Counted from the first letter of the stretch, positions 36,401 to 48,976 are shown. The stretch: DNA of 64,000 nucleotides from Anisus vortex (GCA_949126835.1 OX421494.1:5002353-5066352), one strand, 5' to 3'. Notes: generated by a model not told the origin, from the sequence alone. Made by a program: numbers and translations.

Positions 36401-39400
36401 ACTTGTGTAGAATTTATTACAATAATAAGAAAAATAGTAAGAAATAATAATTTTATGTATATAAAAAATCAAACATAAAACATACAACTAGGGATGTTAA
36501 AAAACCTGTTTTTTTCCCAAACTGGTTTTTGTTTTTATAAAACCGGTTAAAAAACTTTGAAAATCAAAACCGGTTTTAGGTTTCAAAATTGGAATCCGGT
36601 ATTCCGGTTTTCGTTTAACCTGCCTACATACAACATAATGTTGCCTACAAACATCATGTAAACTCAAAGTGCATTTAACAAAGTACATTAAGCACGGATA
36701 TAATTCCCTATACTAAAATATTGTATGGAGCTAATTGATAACCTCTAAACTGTACGAAAAATAAAAAGACAGTGCAAATAAATGTAGTATTCATAAATAT
36801 GTCTGTGTGTGTGATTGTGGGTGTGTGGCTATTTATAAAATAAAAATCACAGAATGTTGCTCTTGTTGACCTCATGCATGCCCACATCTGACCTAGACTT
36901 ACGAAGCCAAAATACAATACTTGTATAAACTAAAAGAAAACTAAAACTTGTGAATGTACCAACCTGTTTTGTATTGCAGTATCTTTAGATCTGCTAATTT
37001 GAAAGTAAATACCACCAACAATAAGGGCATAAACAACTATTGTCTTCAACTGTAAAAAAAGATATTAAACATTCCATTTTAAAATCTTCCTATCTTTAGT
37101 AGCCATGATGGTCAAGGTTTTAATTGAGAATAATTAAAAAAAGATTTCATTTTTGGTCTAGAGGATGTATTTAGGTCAATCCACTTCTTGTGTCTTTAAA
37201 GATATCAGAAACATTAAAAACAGCATTAATAACATTCAAGCATTCCCTTGTCAATGAGAATGGTGTACTCTGGGTAAATTAGTGATAAATGTCTTGTTAA
37301 GAAACCTTTTAAAATAGCTAACAATAAAATAATAAATAAAAGAACAATGTACCTATCATATAAAATAGCTGACAACAATTTGTCAAGATAGTTACCTGCA
37401 TAATTGTCACTTGAGGATTTCTGACAATATTTTTAAAGCACCTTTTAGAGACAGTGAGAAGCTGAAAAAAAAAAGTTTCAATGAATAGAAGTAGTAAGGC
37501 AATGGTATGTCTTTTTTTATCTGTACAAACCATGACTGATGTGATGTTAGTTATAATCTATTTTATACCTCAAAAAAATATTTTGTTCTATAAATGAAAA
37601 GTTTTGGACAAAGTGAAAAAGAATTTATGCAACAATATTCTTATATTATACATTACAGATGCTCCTCCTATAAAGTAGATTATAGCGTCCTAGGCACATC
37701 AGTGGTTTTAGTCTATTCAGAAAAACATAACCCTCATTTGATCATTATAATGTTGTTTTTTTAACAATATGGTCTAATAACCATAAATTTTTGCTTTCAA
37801 ATAACTAGTTTTGACTTCTACTTATAGAGAACTTCAATTCTGAGGTGTAAGACTTGCATTTAATTAAGAAACAAAAGATCATTCATGAACTAACTTGAAC
37901 CCCGAAGGAAGCTTTGTAGTCCACTTTCTGTTTTATTATTTCAACTCCAGTGTTTACATCTTGTGTATGAGCAGTGATTATAGGTTTCAGCTCCTCTTCT
38001 ATTCTGTCAAAAAGCAAAAAAATCAATCAATTGACAAAAATATGGGCTTAGTGCAGCAGAGGTAGGGGGGGGGGGGAAATTCCAATAAATAAATTATTTC
38101 TGTAAACAAAAATGCCTCTCTAATAATGTCAGACAAAAGTGTGTTTTTTCATTAATTTTAGAGTAAGTATGTTCTGGTAACTTTTAGCCCAGCTACAGGG
38201 AATAGATTTTTAAAAAATCAAATTTTTAACACTAAAAACTTCAAAACAGCTAACTAAAAGCCAACATAATTTAATATTCTTTAGGAAATGTCATTTTAAA
38301 TAAACGAAACAAAAATAATTTTTTTGTAAATTATAAATAAAACAATAGGAAATAAAAAAAAAAATAAACAAAACAATATTTGTTACATTTTGTTTGCTAC
38401 ATTTTCAGATTTTGTTACATTTCTTGTTTCTTACAACCCCAGAATTCTAATATTAATATTAAAGTGTTCATTCAGCTTTTTTCTTCTTGCCTAAACTGAA
38501 GTAGCATGATAAGCAAACAAAAAAACTATCAATTAGGTTTGAAAAAAAAAAAAAGAAAGTTAAATAAAAACTCACGCTGTGTGCCACTTGGAATCTCTGA
38601 ACAGATCTCGCAATGAAGAGCCTTGATCTAAATTGAAGAACAAATATTAATTTATAAAATTCAGTGATTGATAAATTACAATAACTTAACATTCAAGAAC
38701 TATTTGTAGTTTAAAAAGAACACACCCTATGGTAAAAACCAATATTACAAACAGCCCTATATAACAAACAAGACAGAGTGATGGTAATAGAGCAGGTCAA
38801 AGTTTACTTTTGTGTGACATCTAGTTTCATTATACAAGTAAAGTAGATAAGTGTTTTGTTAAAAAGGTTTTCATTAGATATGTATTTTCATATCCAAAAC
38901 AAGACGAAATAGAAATATAAACTAAATGTTTTGACATAACATGTTTTTCTTGTAAATGATGTAACAAATAAAATTTTCTATAGATAAATTTTAAAGCTAT
39001 GTTAATCATTTACATGGTTAGCACATGTTTAAATGTAAGAACAAAATGCCACAAAAAATGTAATAGCTTACCTTCAATTGTAATTATCTTTTCTTTAATT
39101 CCATCTGAATCTGTTACAATAATAAGACATAATTAATCTTCTAAAAACCCAACAGGACATGTACTAGACAATAGTGAATTCTTCACATTTTTTTACTGAA
39201 TGCAAAAAGGTCATCATGGCAGAACTCACCCCCAATTTTAGCTGGAATCAGTTTGGAGTCGCCCACAACACCGTTGACCCCTTTAGCCAAAGTGGACATG
39301 ACAGCCGTGGAGTCACCGTTGATGACATCCAGGAAGAAATCTGACGGATTGTTGTGCTCCTCACAAATGTAGCCTTCAAATTGTAGAAATTGTCTGTTAG

Positions 39401-42400
39401 CTAACATGAGCTTTTTTTATGTGTTTAAATTGTGCATTCAATTTATGATTCTTGTCTTTATGATTTATGAATGATAAAAAATGACCACAAGGTATTTGGG
39501 TCTATTTCAAGATAAATAGGAATAATAAGACTGACTGATTAAAAAAATTAGGCTCTTTTTCATAGATAGTTAAAGTTTAATAATAAAACTGACTCCTAAC
39601 AAGTAGGGTTGATAAATAATTCAGTATGCACAGTAACTGTAGGCTTAATCAAAGAAATGCACAAATTAGAGCATATTATACAAACTGATATATAAGAACT
39701 CACCGACAGAAGCGAAGTAGTCCAAAGCCTCATTAGATTTACCATGGTAGGCCACATCACCATGGGAAAGCAACATGAGTGAGTCAAACAAGCGGTAGAT
39801 GGAGTAGCGGGGCTGATGAATGGAGAAGATTATATTGCGCCCACGGTCTGCCAACCTGAAGAAAAGCAGAAAAAAGTACATATCAACTTTCAAGTTTCTT
39901 TGGAAGAAACTAGCTAATTAATTATGAGCTAAAAATTGAATACATAAATTAAAAGAAATGCAAAACACTGAAGATAGTTTAAGCATAATTTTACATCATT
40001 ATTTTGTGACATTTTTTCTAGTTTAGTTTAGTTGTTTTTTTTATGTTAGCACTCCGATTTTAAATACCCTCACTTTTTTAACAGCAACATGACAGCGTTG
40101 GCAGTACTGGCATCCAACCCTGTGGTTGGCTCATCCAAAAACAGGACTGGAGGGGAGAGAATCAGCTCCATGCCAATGCTACAGCGTTTCCTTTCACCTC
40201 CAGAAACTCCTCTGATGTATTCAGTCCCGACCTGGCCACATGAAAACATTTCTACTTAATCCATTCCAAAGTCAAAGTATATGTAATACTCCCTGTAGTA
40301 CACTTATTTAAAGCCATTCTTACATACGCTTAATGTATCAATTTGTATTATGCTTTGCTAAAATGCAGGCCAAAATATAAATGAATGCATTATTTACTTT
40401 TGAGTCTGCCACTTCTGTTAATCCAAGCTCATAGATAACCTGGTCTATTCTTTCCTTCCTTTCATGTGGCTTCACACTAGAGGGAAGGCGAAGTGTTGCA
40501 GAGAATTCAAAGTTTTCTCTCACAGTTAAGGTCCCCATCACAACATCATCCTGAGAAAATGAAGAGATAAAAAGAAAGGGTTCTTACTCTCATATTAATT
40601 TTAAAATTCCTTTTTCCTGAACCTCACAAGCTAATATCTACTGGTATTTGTAAATTGTCTTAATGTTAAATGCTTGTGTTTATTGGCAGGCATAATTGAA
40701 TATTTTAATAGCACACTTTTTAGAAATCATAAAACTAACAGGTACATGACTTCTTAATCGTATATCTATTAATTCTTTTACATTTTTTAAAGAATATTTT
40801 TCAAGCTGCTTTATCTATTATAGCAAAATTCCCAAACTTAAAAAATAGTCAATTTTCACAAAGAGAGATTTTTAGTGATAAGTATATGTCTTGAAGAAGA
40901 CATAAGAAAGAGGAGATAGGTTTAAATAGGGCACACCTTACGCAAATCGCGAGCTAATGTCACCAGGCAGGCACAGAAATGGAACCCCCGAGGCAAGCAG
41001 AAAAGAGGCCGCCCAAGAAGCTGCTGACGCAACCTTGATGCGGACACTGCACAGATCAGTTATAACTGGAGCCAACTAGATAGAATGGCTCAGGACAGAG
41101 GACTCTGGACATTTGTGGTGACAGGCAATGATAATGATATGCCTATAAATAGTCTGCTGAAAGTGAAAAACAGTACAATATTTTACCTGAACCACATATC
41201 CCACAAGGCATTTGAAGTTATCAGGGATAGGTAATCCATCCAACAAAATTGTACCTGTCAGACCTTTCGGATCTTTTCTCCCAGCTAAAACATCCAAGAG
41301 ACTATGAAGAGATATTTAAAATGTGTGATTATTAGAAAGTAATGAAACAAAACAAGCAAGCAAGCATTTACCAAAAAAACAAACTTTTTAGTCTGATGAT
41401 TTTTGTATAGATCAGCTAAGACTAAGACACACTTAGTGTCACTTAATCTACCGTATATACTTGCGTATAAGTCGCACATTTTTTTACCGAAAATTTCTAC
41501 AAAAAGTAAGGGTGCGACTTTTTGAAAAGTTGGAAAAACATCACTACTCTGTCATAAAGCTTCCAACATAACCCGTAAAGTTGACTGAAGTGATGTAGAA
41601 TTACTAGGATATGCGTAGGCCTACATTTTACATTTAGAAAACTTTTGTAGGTGTAAATATTACTATCTTTATATAACTGAAATTGAAATCGACAAATATT
41701 TTAGGTTTTTAAGACACCCCCCCCCCCCCCGCGCTTTTCTTTTGAACTTTTGGACCGATTTTGTATGCCGAAACGTAGCGTAAGTTTAAAGGCAGCATTT
41801 TTTGGCAGGCTTATTGTACGCAAATTACAGTATGGAAAGAATCGTAAATGTGTGAAAGCCTGTCTAGACCTTTAATGTAGGTAGGCCAATAAGCTTAAGA
41901 TGCGTTTTATTTAGTACTTAAGGTCTATGCTTATAGGCTATAGCCTACTAATAATGCAGCGTTGAGCAATCCGATAAAACCGCGCCAGGCCTAGGCAATG
42001 TTTCCAAATCTACGATCAGCGGATGGACGCGTGAAATGTCAATAGTGTGTTTTATTTTTCATTAGTTGCATGTAGGCCTAAGAGTTGAAAAAAACCACAG
42101 CTTATTATTTGTCGGTCGCGCAGATGCACTTGAAATCATTACAAACAATGTTAATGGTAATTAGAACACATGTATAGCGCGTCATAAATGCCGGCGACTT
42201 CCAGTCTCAAGTCTAGGCAACATTGAGCATAATGACGTACTTCATAGATTTTGTGTGTGTAGTGTTACTATTGAACTTGAGTAAGGAAAGGTATTTAGAT
42301 GAAGAAGCAGATACCTTACTTTCCCATCTCACTAATGTCTGTGGGCCTATTGATCGGTTGTTTAAAATAAATGAAGCCCTGCCTTTATTTGATTATGTTT

Positions 42401-45400
42401 GCCTTATGCACGATAAAAACCATTTTTAAGTTTTAAGGAAAGTTTCCAAATTAGGGTGAATATTTAGTAACTTTTATGTTTAAAAAGTATGCATTTTGGA
42501 GATATTAAAAGGCAGTGTAACCCGGGAAGTCGGGGTGCGACTTATGCACGGGTCAATGACAACATATAAGGAAAAAATCTTAAACTAGGGGTGCGACTTA
42601 TACACGAGTATATACGGTATTGTTAAAACCAAAGCTAATTTGTGTTAATCAAACAGATTTAACTATCAGCTGATCTTATTATGCTAGATAATATCAAAAA
42701 CAAGAATATTATTAAGTTAAATTAATATACCTTTCACAAGTAGTAAAATTTGTTTTGGTAAAAATTATTTCTTACCCATTTAATTAATTATTGAAATAAT
42801 ACACTAAAAACCAGTTTATTAATATGTTGTGTTAAGATTACTTACGATGACTTGCCACTTCCAGTTGGTCCAAGAATTGCATTCATGCCAGGTCGAAAGA
42901 TTCCACTGAAATTAAAGAAACTGCCAATAAATCACTAGGTTCTTAGAATAACACCTTTAAGCTTAATTTTTTTTTAAATGTCAATCTATATATAAATATA
43001 AACTATATAAATAAACATAAATCTATATATACAAACGGCAGCGCGTTCAACTGGCGAGCCGAAGGTACCGAGTTAGAATCCTAGTGCAGGCTAAGATCCC
43101 GGGTCTCGAGGGTGCCCCTGAGTCTACCCAGCTCTGATGGGTACCTGACCTTAGTTGGGGTAAAGTAAAGGCGGATGTGCGTAGTGCTGGCTACACAATC
43201 ACTTAGTATGCCGTGGCCACAGAAACTGGTGAACGCTGCTTCATCGGACCTATGGATCAATTCGGTCCGACAGGTACTTTACTTTACTATATATCATCAT
43301 CATTGGCTCCATAGTCTCGAAAGACGATTAGATTTGCGCGTCTGTGATTTGGCCAGCCCTGCAAAATTGACTGTGCCTGTGGAGACCTATCCTTGAGAGA
43401 CAGGCTCTATCGCATCTCTGGCACTTGAAAGCTGGACCGTTGGAGATTGTTAGGGGCAGCCTACTTTTCTTTGCTGCTCGTTTAGCCTCCGCCATAAGGT
43501 GAAGTTTGCCCTCTGCCGCATTTATACCGGTGTGTAAGGTGCCTCTCCAACTATTTCTGTGCTGAGCAAGGTTCTCCCAGTTCCCGACCTCTACATCTAT
43601 AGCCTTTAGATCACGTTTGCAGACGTCCTTGAACCTGAGTTGGGGGCGGCCGGTAGCTCTCTTGCCTTCCGCGAGCTCAGCATATAGCAGGTCTTTTGGG
43701 ATTCGCCCATCCTCCATCCGAAGACATCGTTGGCGAAGGAGAGTGATCATGCTAGGCATGTTAGCCCGTTGCAAGACCACGTTGTTTGTTATGCGGTCCA
43801 TCCAAGATATCCCAAGTATGCGTCTGAGGCAGCGCATGTGGAAAGAAGAGTCTCTTTTCTTGCGATGCGTACAGGGTCCAAGTTTCGCTGACGTACAGGA
43901 GAGTGCTGATCACACATGCACGATAGACAGCATTTTTTGTATTAATAGATAGCATCTTGTTGGCCCATACTCTTTGCGTTAGCCTGGATAAAGTCGCGGA
44001 AGCCTTGCCAATTCTCCTGCTGATTTCTGTGTCCAGTGATAGATCGGTGGTGATGGTGGAGCCAAGGTATGTGAACTGATCAACAACATCTAATTTGGTA
44101 CCGTTGATGTATATGTTGGGTGGGTCAGCTCCTTGAACCATCACGTTGGTCTTTCTTATACTAATTGTTAGACCAAAATCTTGGCAGGTCCTAGAGAAGC
44201 GGTCCATCAAGGATTGTAGCTCCTCCTCAGTGTGTGTGACAAAGGCGGCGTCATCCGCGAACAGCAAGTCTTTGACTGTTCTTCTGCGGATTTTTCGCCT
44301 TGCCCTTAGCCTGGACAATTTGAAAAGCCCTCCGTCTGACCGGGTGTGCAAGTAAATCCCCTCCCTGGATTCTCTAAAGGCATTGTTTAGCAAGGTTGAG
44401 AAGAAGATCCCAAAGAGAGTTGGGGCAAGAACGCATCCTTGTTTCACTCCTGTGCGTATGGCGAAAGCGCTAGAATATTCACCATCATATTGTACAATGC
44501 CCTTCATGTTGTCGTGGAAAGACTGGATCAGGTGCAGAAGTTTGGGTGGGCAACCAATTTTTGGCAGAATGGAGAATAGTCCATCTCTACTAACAAGGTC
44601 AAATGCTTTAGTCAGGTCTATGAACGCGATAAAAAGGGGTTTCTGTTATTCTCTGCACTTTTCTTGCAACTGCCTGACTGAGAATATCATGTTGATAGTT
44701 GACCTTTCTGAGCGAAACCCGCACTGCGACTCTGGATATATTCTGTCTGCTAGCTTCTGTAGCCTGGCCAGGATCACGCACAAAGATCTTGCCGGCAATG
44801 CTGAGTCTACCCAGCTCTGATGGGTACCTGACCTTAGTTGGGGTAAAGTAAAGGCGGATGTGCGTAGTGCTGGCCACACACTCACTTAGTATGCCGTGGC
44901 AGCAGAAACTGGTGAACGCTGCTTCATCGGACCTATGGATCAATTCGGTCCGACAGGTACTTTACTTTACTATATATACAAATAAACTATCTCAACATGT
45001 TTGAAGGAGCTTTCTATCCTATGTAAGAACACCCAATCAAAAAATGAGTTCTAATGTTGCTTTTTTAGTAAAGAGGAGGCTGAAATACTCTGGAACTGGT
45101 TTTACTAATCCTTCCAGCACTGAGTGTGAATATTAAGCAGCCAAATTTACTTCCCATAAGCCCAGGCGCGTATATTTCCCTCATAGAAGGATGTTGAAAA
45201 TAAACACAAAATAAAGGATGTAACTTTTCACCACAGTCTCAGGCAGAATGCTTATGGCAGGTTTCACAAAATGGCCACCAAATGGTCAACTTTTTTTGAA
45301 TATTTGAAGAAAAAAAAATGTATGTACAAAATGTTGTTTTCTTTACTTGTTTGTGTTTATATGTAATAAAAGTATCAGCAAAATCAATATTGTGAGTTTT

Positions 45401-48400
45401 TATTTTATTTTAGTGTTGTTTATTACATTTTTTATGCAGTGTAACGTAACAAAGCATGCAGATCCCATTCCCCTTTCTTTGTACCTTATTGAAAAGCTTT
45501 AAGTAAAAGTATTAAAAAGCAAAATTTACGCGATTTCTGGATGTTTTTCAATCATGCATATGTTATAATATGCTATACTTGCAATGAAAGTCGTTACATA
45601 TGTTTATTTTTTTTTTAAACAATTTTTCAAATCTCTTAGTTTTTTTACACCGCGTCTGGAATTTTTTCTTTATTCCCTAGGCTAGGCCTAAAACTCGAAC
45701 TAAAAATAGATAAGTCATTGTAGATTTCTAAAACTCTCCAAATTTAATCCAAATATATATTAATTCATAAAAACAGCATTATTTTTAAATATTCAGCCTC
45801 AAATTTTATTTTATTTGCTAAAAACCATCGGGTGTACATCACAAAAACTTGCTCTGTCAAGAGAACCTTACGTGGTACCGAAAAAGTTGAATTGATTTTT
45901 CATTAATTTTAAAATGCGCTCGTGTGAATTTTAAAATATAAATCCAATCGGATAGCCGTTTTGTTCTATTTGACGCGTTTTTTTACTTTAAAAATGCGTT
46001 TTTCGATTTAATATAATTATTTTACCCGTGTCTGTCTGTTATGTTGCCATTAGGGTTTCGTTACACCGCCGAGGACCGCACGCTCGGCCGTTATCGATAA
46101 TTTACAGTAAAACGCTATTTACTCATTTCTTTTTTTATTTCTAAGTTCTTGTATACGATTTTCAATATTATTAAATGTTTTAAAACTAAATTTACGCGAA
46201 CAGTAATTGTTTAAACATAAAAATAATATCTCTCCATGATTTTCGCTAAAACCACGTTTTAAGTAAAAAATGGCCGCCATGTTGTTTATTTTTCCGGTAC
46301 CACATATCCTAGGCCTAATGACCTAAGGATGCCAAATTATTAGTTTATTTGTGAAATTAATAACAAAACACAACACAAATGATGATATTTCAAGTATTAT
46401 AAGTTTATTTTTCATAAAAATATAAAAAAAACACAATATTGTACGTTTTTATAATATTTTGCAGCTGTTTAGTCTCGTGTATTTTTTTGCGCCGGCTAAA
46501 CTGTGCCAGACGGAATTTCCCGATCTTAAAATTATTAATTATAAAACATTGGAAAGTCGGCTGACTTTCCAACCTTCATATTCAGATTCCTCAGTTTCTA
46601 GGCTTTAAAATGATATATAATACAGTGACAAAGCTTAAAATATATATTTTGTTTAAAAAGGGAACTTTTTAAAACCTTATTGTGAAACCTGCCTTATTTG
46701 TTAGAGGAATAGTATAATTTAATTTTACTTTTTAAATTTAAAAAATATACCAATTTACTGAGTATTTTGTGCATGACTGTAATTGTTGTCAATTATAGCG
46801 CATCTCTGTTACATAGCTTTAGACAGTAATGAGATGGTCTTTGGTGTTGATGAAACTCTCTCTTAGGATATTTTATTAGCAATAGAATATTCTGATACTT
46901 ACAATGATCAGGTTATTTGCGCAGTTTTAAACAATGAATTCTCTGCATGTTAAAAGCTTCAAATCTATTTTGGAACCCAATCAAAGTTTTGCTCATCACA
47001 AAATAATACCTCGTTCACACGGAATAAATATTAAAACAACAGTCGGTAAATGCGCTATATATAGCAAAATATTGGATGGTGCAATAAGGGTTTAAGGAAC
47101 TTTTTAAAAACATATAATATTTCAATAAATTACAAGATCATCAAAAATTTGTTGCATTTCAATAACCCAGTTTTTATTTCTGTGTCACAATAAAACACAA
47201 AACAAAATGCGGGTTAAGACCTTATCAACTTACTTGACATCTTTCAATATCTCTTTCTTGATCTTTTTCTTGCACATTGACGTTCTCACTTCCACTTCAT
47301 AGTTGATGTTATGAAAGCTCAGAACACCTGTCCCATCATTCAACAGTCTCTCTGCCCTGGCTTTAACAGACTCTGGTGGCTGCCCTGGGGTGGACTGTGA
47401 GTTGTCATTGATATTTTCACTTTGGATCTCTACTGAAGAGAGGTTTTCAGGCTGGAGTAGCTTATCCTAGAATTTAAAAGCAATCCATTATACAACAAGC
47501 AAAGAGAATATTTTGTTTACGAGAGAAATATACATTTTTTTTCTAAACAAAATAAAATAGAAATACATTTTCAAGATCTTTTCAATTATTTTAAGTTACA
47601 CATATCTCGTTTATAAAAGATTATAATATATATAATAAAATATTTAAAGTTTGCATTGTACAATGTGCATATAAAAAATTCTCGGTTTTGACCTCTTATT
47701 CACCCCTGGACCAAGGTTTGTTTTCAAATCTCCTTTAAGTGGTTTTACTAGTATTGCTGACACAGCAATTTAATATAGGAATTCTTGTCATGCTCACTAC
47801 TCAGTTCAAGAAGTCAACAATATTAAAGTCAACACCCATGCAATGGGAAAAAAACTGGCAGCCACTAGATGATGGAACATCCATACTCAAGAAAATATGC
47901 CAGTTAAATCAATACCCAACATTGACAAAAAACCTACTGGATACTACTTGAGCGGGTTTTCACAGCTATTAAATCAACATTAAACTACAATTACATACAT
48001 TCAACAATGGACTAATGTTTATTTTAATATTAAAATTAGACTATAGTTTATGGAGTTACTTAGTCTCTTTTTTTTATGAAAACTTTTTCAGAAAAGAAAA
48101 CAAAGGTTTGATAGCGCTCTATCTGTCAATTAAAAAACAGTAGGAATGATGAACTGTAACTATCTTAATCTTCATTCATAATATGTAATATGTAGGCCTA
48201 CATGCATAGCAACACTACTTTTAAAAACTGTACTGTACTATAATTATTTGTTAATAATAGAGAACACAGTCCCACATCTATTTTTAACAGAAATCTGAAT
48301 ACTCCCAAATTTATTTTGTCAATGATTTTTTGATTGTGTCATTTATTAAAAATACAGACTTATAATTGTATTCAAATTAAAAATATTAATACTATCAGGC

Positions 48401-48976
48401 TCCCTTGGCCTTGGTCAAGTTTTTAAGTAAATAATATTGTTTATGACTACATTTTCTCCAGAGTTCCTATTAATTGAGAGAGCTGTTAAACTTTTAATGC
48501 TGCTCTGGTTAGGCTACTTCAAAATAATGGTGTGATTAGAAGAGGCTGGTCCTGTGGTTAGTTCACCTGACTGTCAACTATAGTATAGGCCCTAACCCTA
48601 ACTAATGTCAACTTAACTCAAAACTTAATATTACAATTGAATTAGTAATTAGCTTAGGCCTAATGTAGTGTAGCTTACTAATAAAAAAAGGTCAATAATA
48701 TTCAATATCAATCATCAATGAAATTGATGCAAGAAGAAGTAAGTGCAAAGGCCAGGGCAATTCAGCAATTCAAAAAAAAAAAAAAATAATAATGAACATG
48801 TCATTAAATAAAATAAAATGATTAGGCTAGATTAGTAGGCTGCTATTAGTCTAATAATTTATCAAGTCTAATCTAATGAGACTAATGACTAATGATAATG
48901 CTAAACTAAGTTGGAGAAACTTTACCGTGCATGCAACTGCTTCCATTGGCAAAACTGAATGGTCACTCGCCGCCAT
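30484..48976 (-). CDS. ABCG2: ABCG2-like ABC half-transporter, complete, 19 coding exons
   Basis: ATP-driven plasma-membrane efflux half-transporter of the ABCG family; ABCG2 homologues work as dimers. Coding exons in transcript order: 48926-48976, 47234-47466, 42846-42905, 41187-41301, 40398-40550, 40074-40231, 39704-39855, 39230-39373, 39072-39110, 38576-38627, 37895-38003, 37396-37461, 36964-37049, 35627-35716, 34974-35098, 33544-33698, 32074-32163, 31422-31477, 30484-30634. All have GT/AG borders and compatible phases; the total is 2085 nt, 694 residues plus stop. The nucleotide-binding domain comes first: Walker A GPTGSGKS (~107-114), Q-loop Gln153, signature VSGGERKR (~213-220), Walker B VLFLDEP (~233-239), H-loop His270. 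The six-helix membrane domain follows (~425-690), including GYYRVSSYF, whose Arg512 aligns with human Arg482. The ATG was chosen because it opens MAASDHSV in phase with exon 2. It is slightly longer than human ABCG2 (655). Odd points: a short outer loop near residue 640 and a 48-bp duplication over the exon 16 donor. UTRs, promoter and poly(A) site were not identified. Confidence 0.93.
30692..30911. mobile_element. hAT MITE with perfect 8-bp TSD in ABCG2's last intron
   Basis: The 220-bp element has inverted ends CAGGGGCGAAGCCA and exact flanking duplications aatatgtt (30684-30691, 30912-30919). The interior repeats gggggggctgaactttcgcg twice and pairs with gcttagcccccc near the right end. 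It is non-coding, probably mobilised by a hAT transposase elsewhere. Confidence 0.9.
31243..31405. repeat. Degenerate ~42-bp tandem repeat, ~4 copies
   Basis: Gcagagctaattgg … taccatctatc is repeated with indels in an ABCG2 intron, ending just before the exon at 31422-31477. Confidence 0.7.
31692..31946 (-). mobile_element. SINE, reverse orientation, in ABCG2 intron
   Basis: It begins with the reversed tail ttggaccaaactgatccata, continues with cagtttctgtggccactgca, and ends with the reversed B box ggattcgaaccc and a reversed A-box-like region at ~31925-31945. Same family as 24738-24992. Confidence 0.8.
33463..33560. repeat. 48-bp tandem duplication across an ABCG2 exon/intron border
   Basis: Two identical 48-bp copies (33463-33510, 33511-33558). 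Each contains the last coding bases of ABCG2 exon 16 (rc of catcatgaagacgtaa) and its donor GTAGGT. The inner copy, at 33511-33558, provides the in-frame exon end at 33544. Confidence 0.95.
34164..34460. repeat. 25-bp minisatellite, ~12 copies, in ABCG2 intron
   Basis: The unit taacatccctatatagtgat+aaatt is repeated almost perfectly; the last two copies are variant (gtgttaaatt). It is followed at ~34494 by a hAT-like end (cagaggtcctcaaacctttt). Confidence 0.95.
35790..36265 (+). mobile_element. Non-LTR retrotransposon 3' fragment in ABCG2 intron
   Basis: The frame 35812-36075 encodes [14 protein letters not shown] and [20 protein letters not shown], the characteristic C-terminus of some non-LTR ORF2 proteins. 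A 3' UTR follows, ending in aataaagcaatc and a (TCTTA)n-like tail. It is 5'-truncated and antisense to ABCG2. Confidence 0.65.
36489..36625. repeat. AACCGGTT-rich repeat, possible hAT-like end
   Basis: Gggatgttaaaaaacctg, then several accggtt/aaccggt motifs, a composition seen in hAT-like MITEs. No partner end was identified. Confidence 0.35.
40925..41140 (+). pseudogene. Retrotransposon ORF2 C-terminal relic in ABCG2 intron
   Basis: The plus strand reads [17 protein letters not shown], then pieces equivalent to LEPTR and QDRGLW, the end of an endonuclease/RT ORF2 of the type that carries a GKRKRGRP motif. It has stops and shifts. Antisense to ABCG2. Confidence 0.6.
41451..42617. mobile_element. 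Tc1/mariner (pogo-like) element, TA-flanked, in ABCG2 intron
   Basis: Inverted ends begin CCGTATATAC at the left and are mirrored as GTATATACGG at the right; ~26 of 28 terminal bases match, including tataagtcgcac. TA dinucleotides flank both sides (41449-41450, 42618-42619). A subterminal ggtgcgactt motif is repeated near both ends. The interior (1167 bp) has only a 68-codon frame with no recognised domain, so it is non-autonomous. Confidence 0.75.
43036..43294 (+). mobile_element. SINE (head and body), left part of a split copy in ABCG2 intron
   Basis: Head ggcagcgcgttcaactggcg with B-box-like gagttagaatcc, then the SINE body. The left target duplication ctatatatacaaa is at 43023-43035. Its last 177 bp (43118-43294) are duplicated at 44801-44977, where the matching right duplication lies. 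Confidence 0.85.
43295..44800 (-). mobile_element. Non-LTR retrotransposon fragment inserted in a SINE
   Basis: The minus strand encodes RT motifs from [14 protein letters not shown] (~44710) through [17 protein letters not shown] and LLFADDAAF to SETWTLYAS. In another frame follow [30 protein letters not shown] and a final CxxC-H zinc finger ([10 protein letters not shown]). The 3' end has a short (GAT)n tail at ~43300. The 5' part (endonuclease, early RT) is absent. Frameshifts near 44645 and 43850 make it inactive. Confidence 0.85.
43761..44507 (-). pseudogene. Reverse transcriptase palm/thumb fragment
   Basis: A 248-codon open frame with the RT core. [20 protein letters not shown] is the region before the active site, LLFADDAAF holds the catalytic Asp pair, and [14 protein letters not shown] and FTYLGSTI follow. 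The C-terminal extension continues in a different frame at 43328-43837. Retroelement-derived, not a host gene. Confidence 0.85.
44801..44982 (+). mobile_element. SINE tail copy (right part of the split SINE) with right-hand TSD
   Basis: 177 bp (44801-44977) nearly identical to 43118-43294, followed in overlap by ctatatatacaaa (44970-44982), the exact partner of 43023-43035. Together they show that one SINE insertion was later split. Confidence 0.85.
45256..46693. mobile_element. Unclassified TIR element with 4-bp TSD in ABCG2 intron 2
   Basis: GGCAGGTTTCACAA at the left (45256-45269) is matched in reverse by TTGTGAAACCTGCC at the right, ending at 46693. The flanks are TTAT on both sides. The interior is non-coding, AT-rich, with a few CG-containing patches (for example gttacaccgccgagg). 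A Sola-like or another 4-bp-TSD superfamily is possible; not assigned. Confidence 0.55.
48537..48600 (+). mobile_element. SINE head fragment (second tRNA-derived family)
   Basis: Ggctggtcctgtggttagtt and cacctgactgtcaac match the head of the copy at 58600. Only the A-box region is kept. Confidence 0.5.

Noticed and set aside
42223..42429. 68-codon frame inside the mariner-like element as a transposase
   Set aside because: No DDE/D motif or DNA-binding domain recognised.
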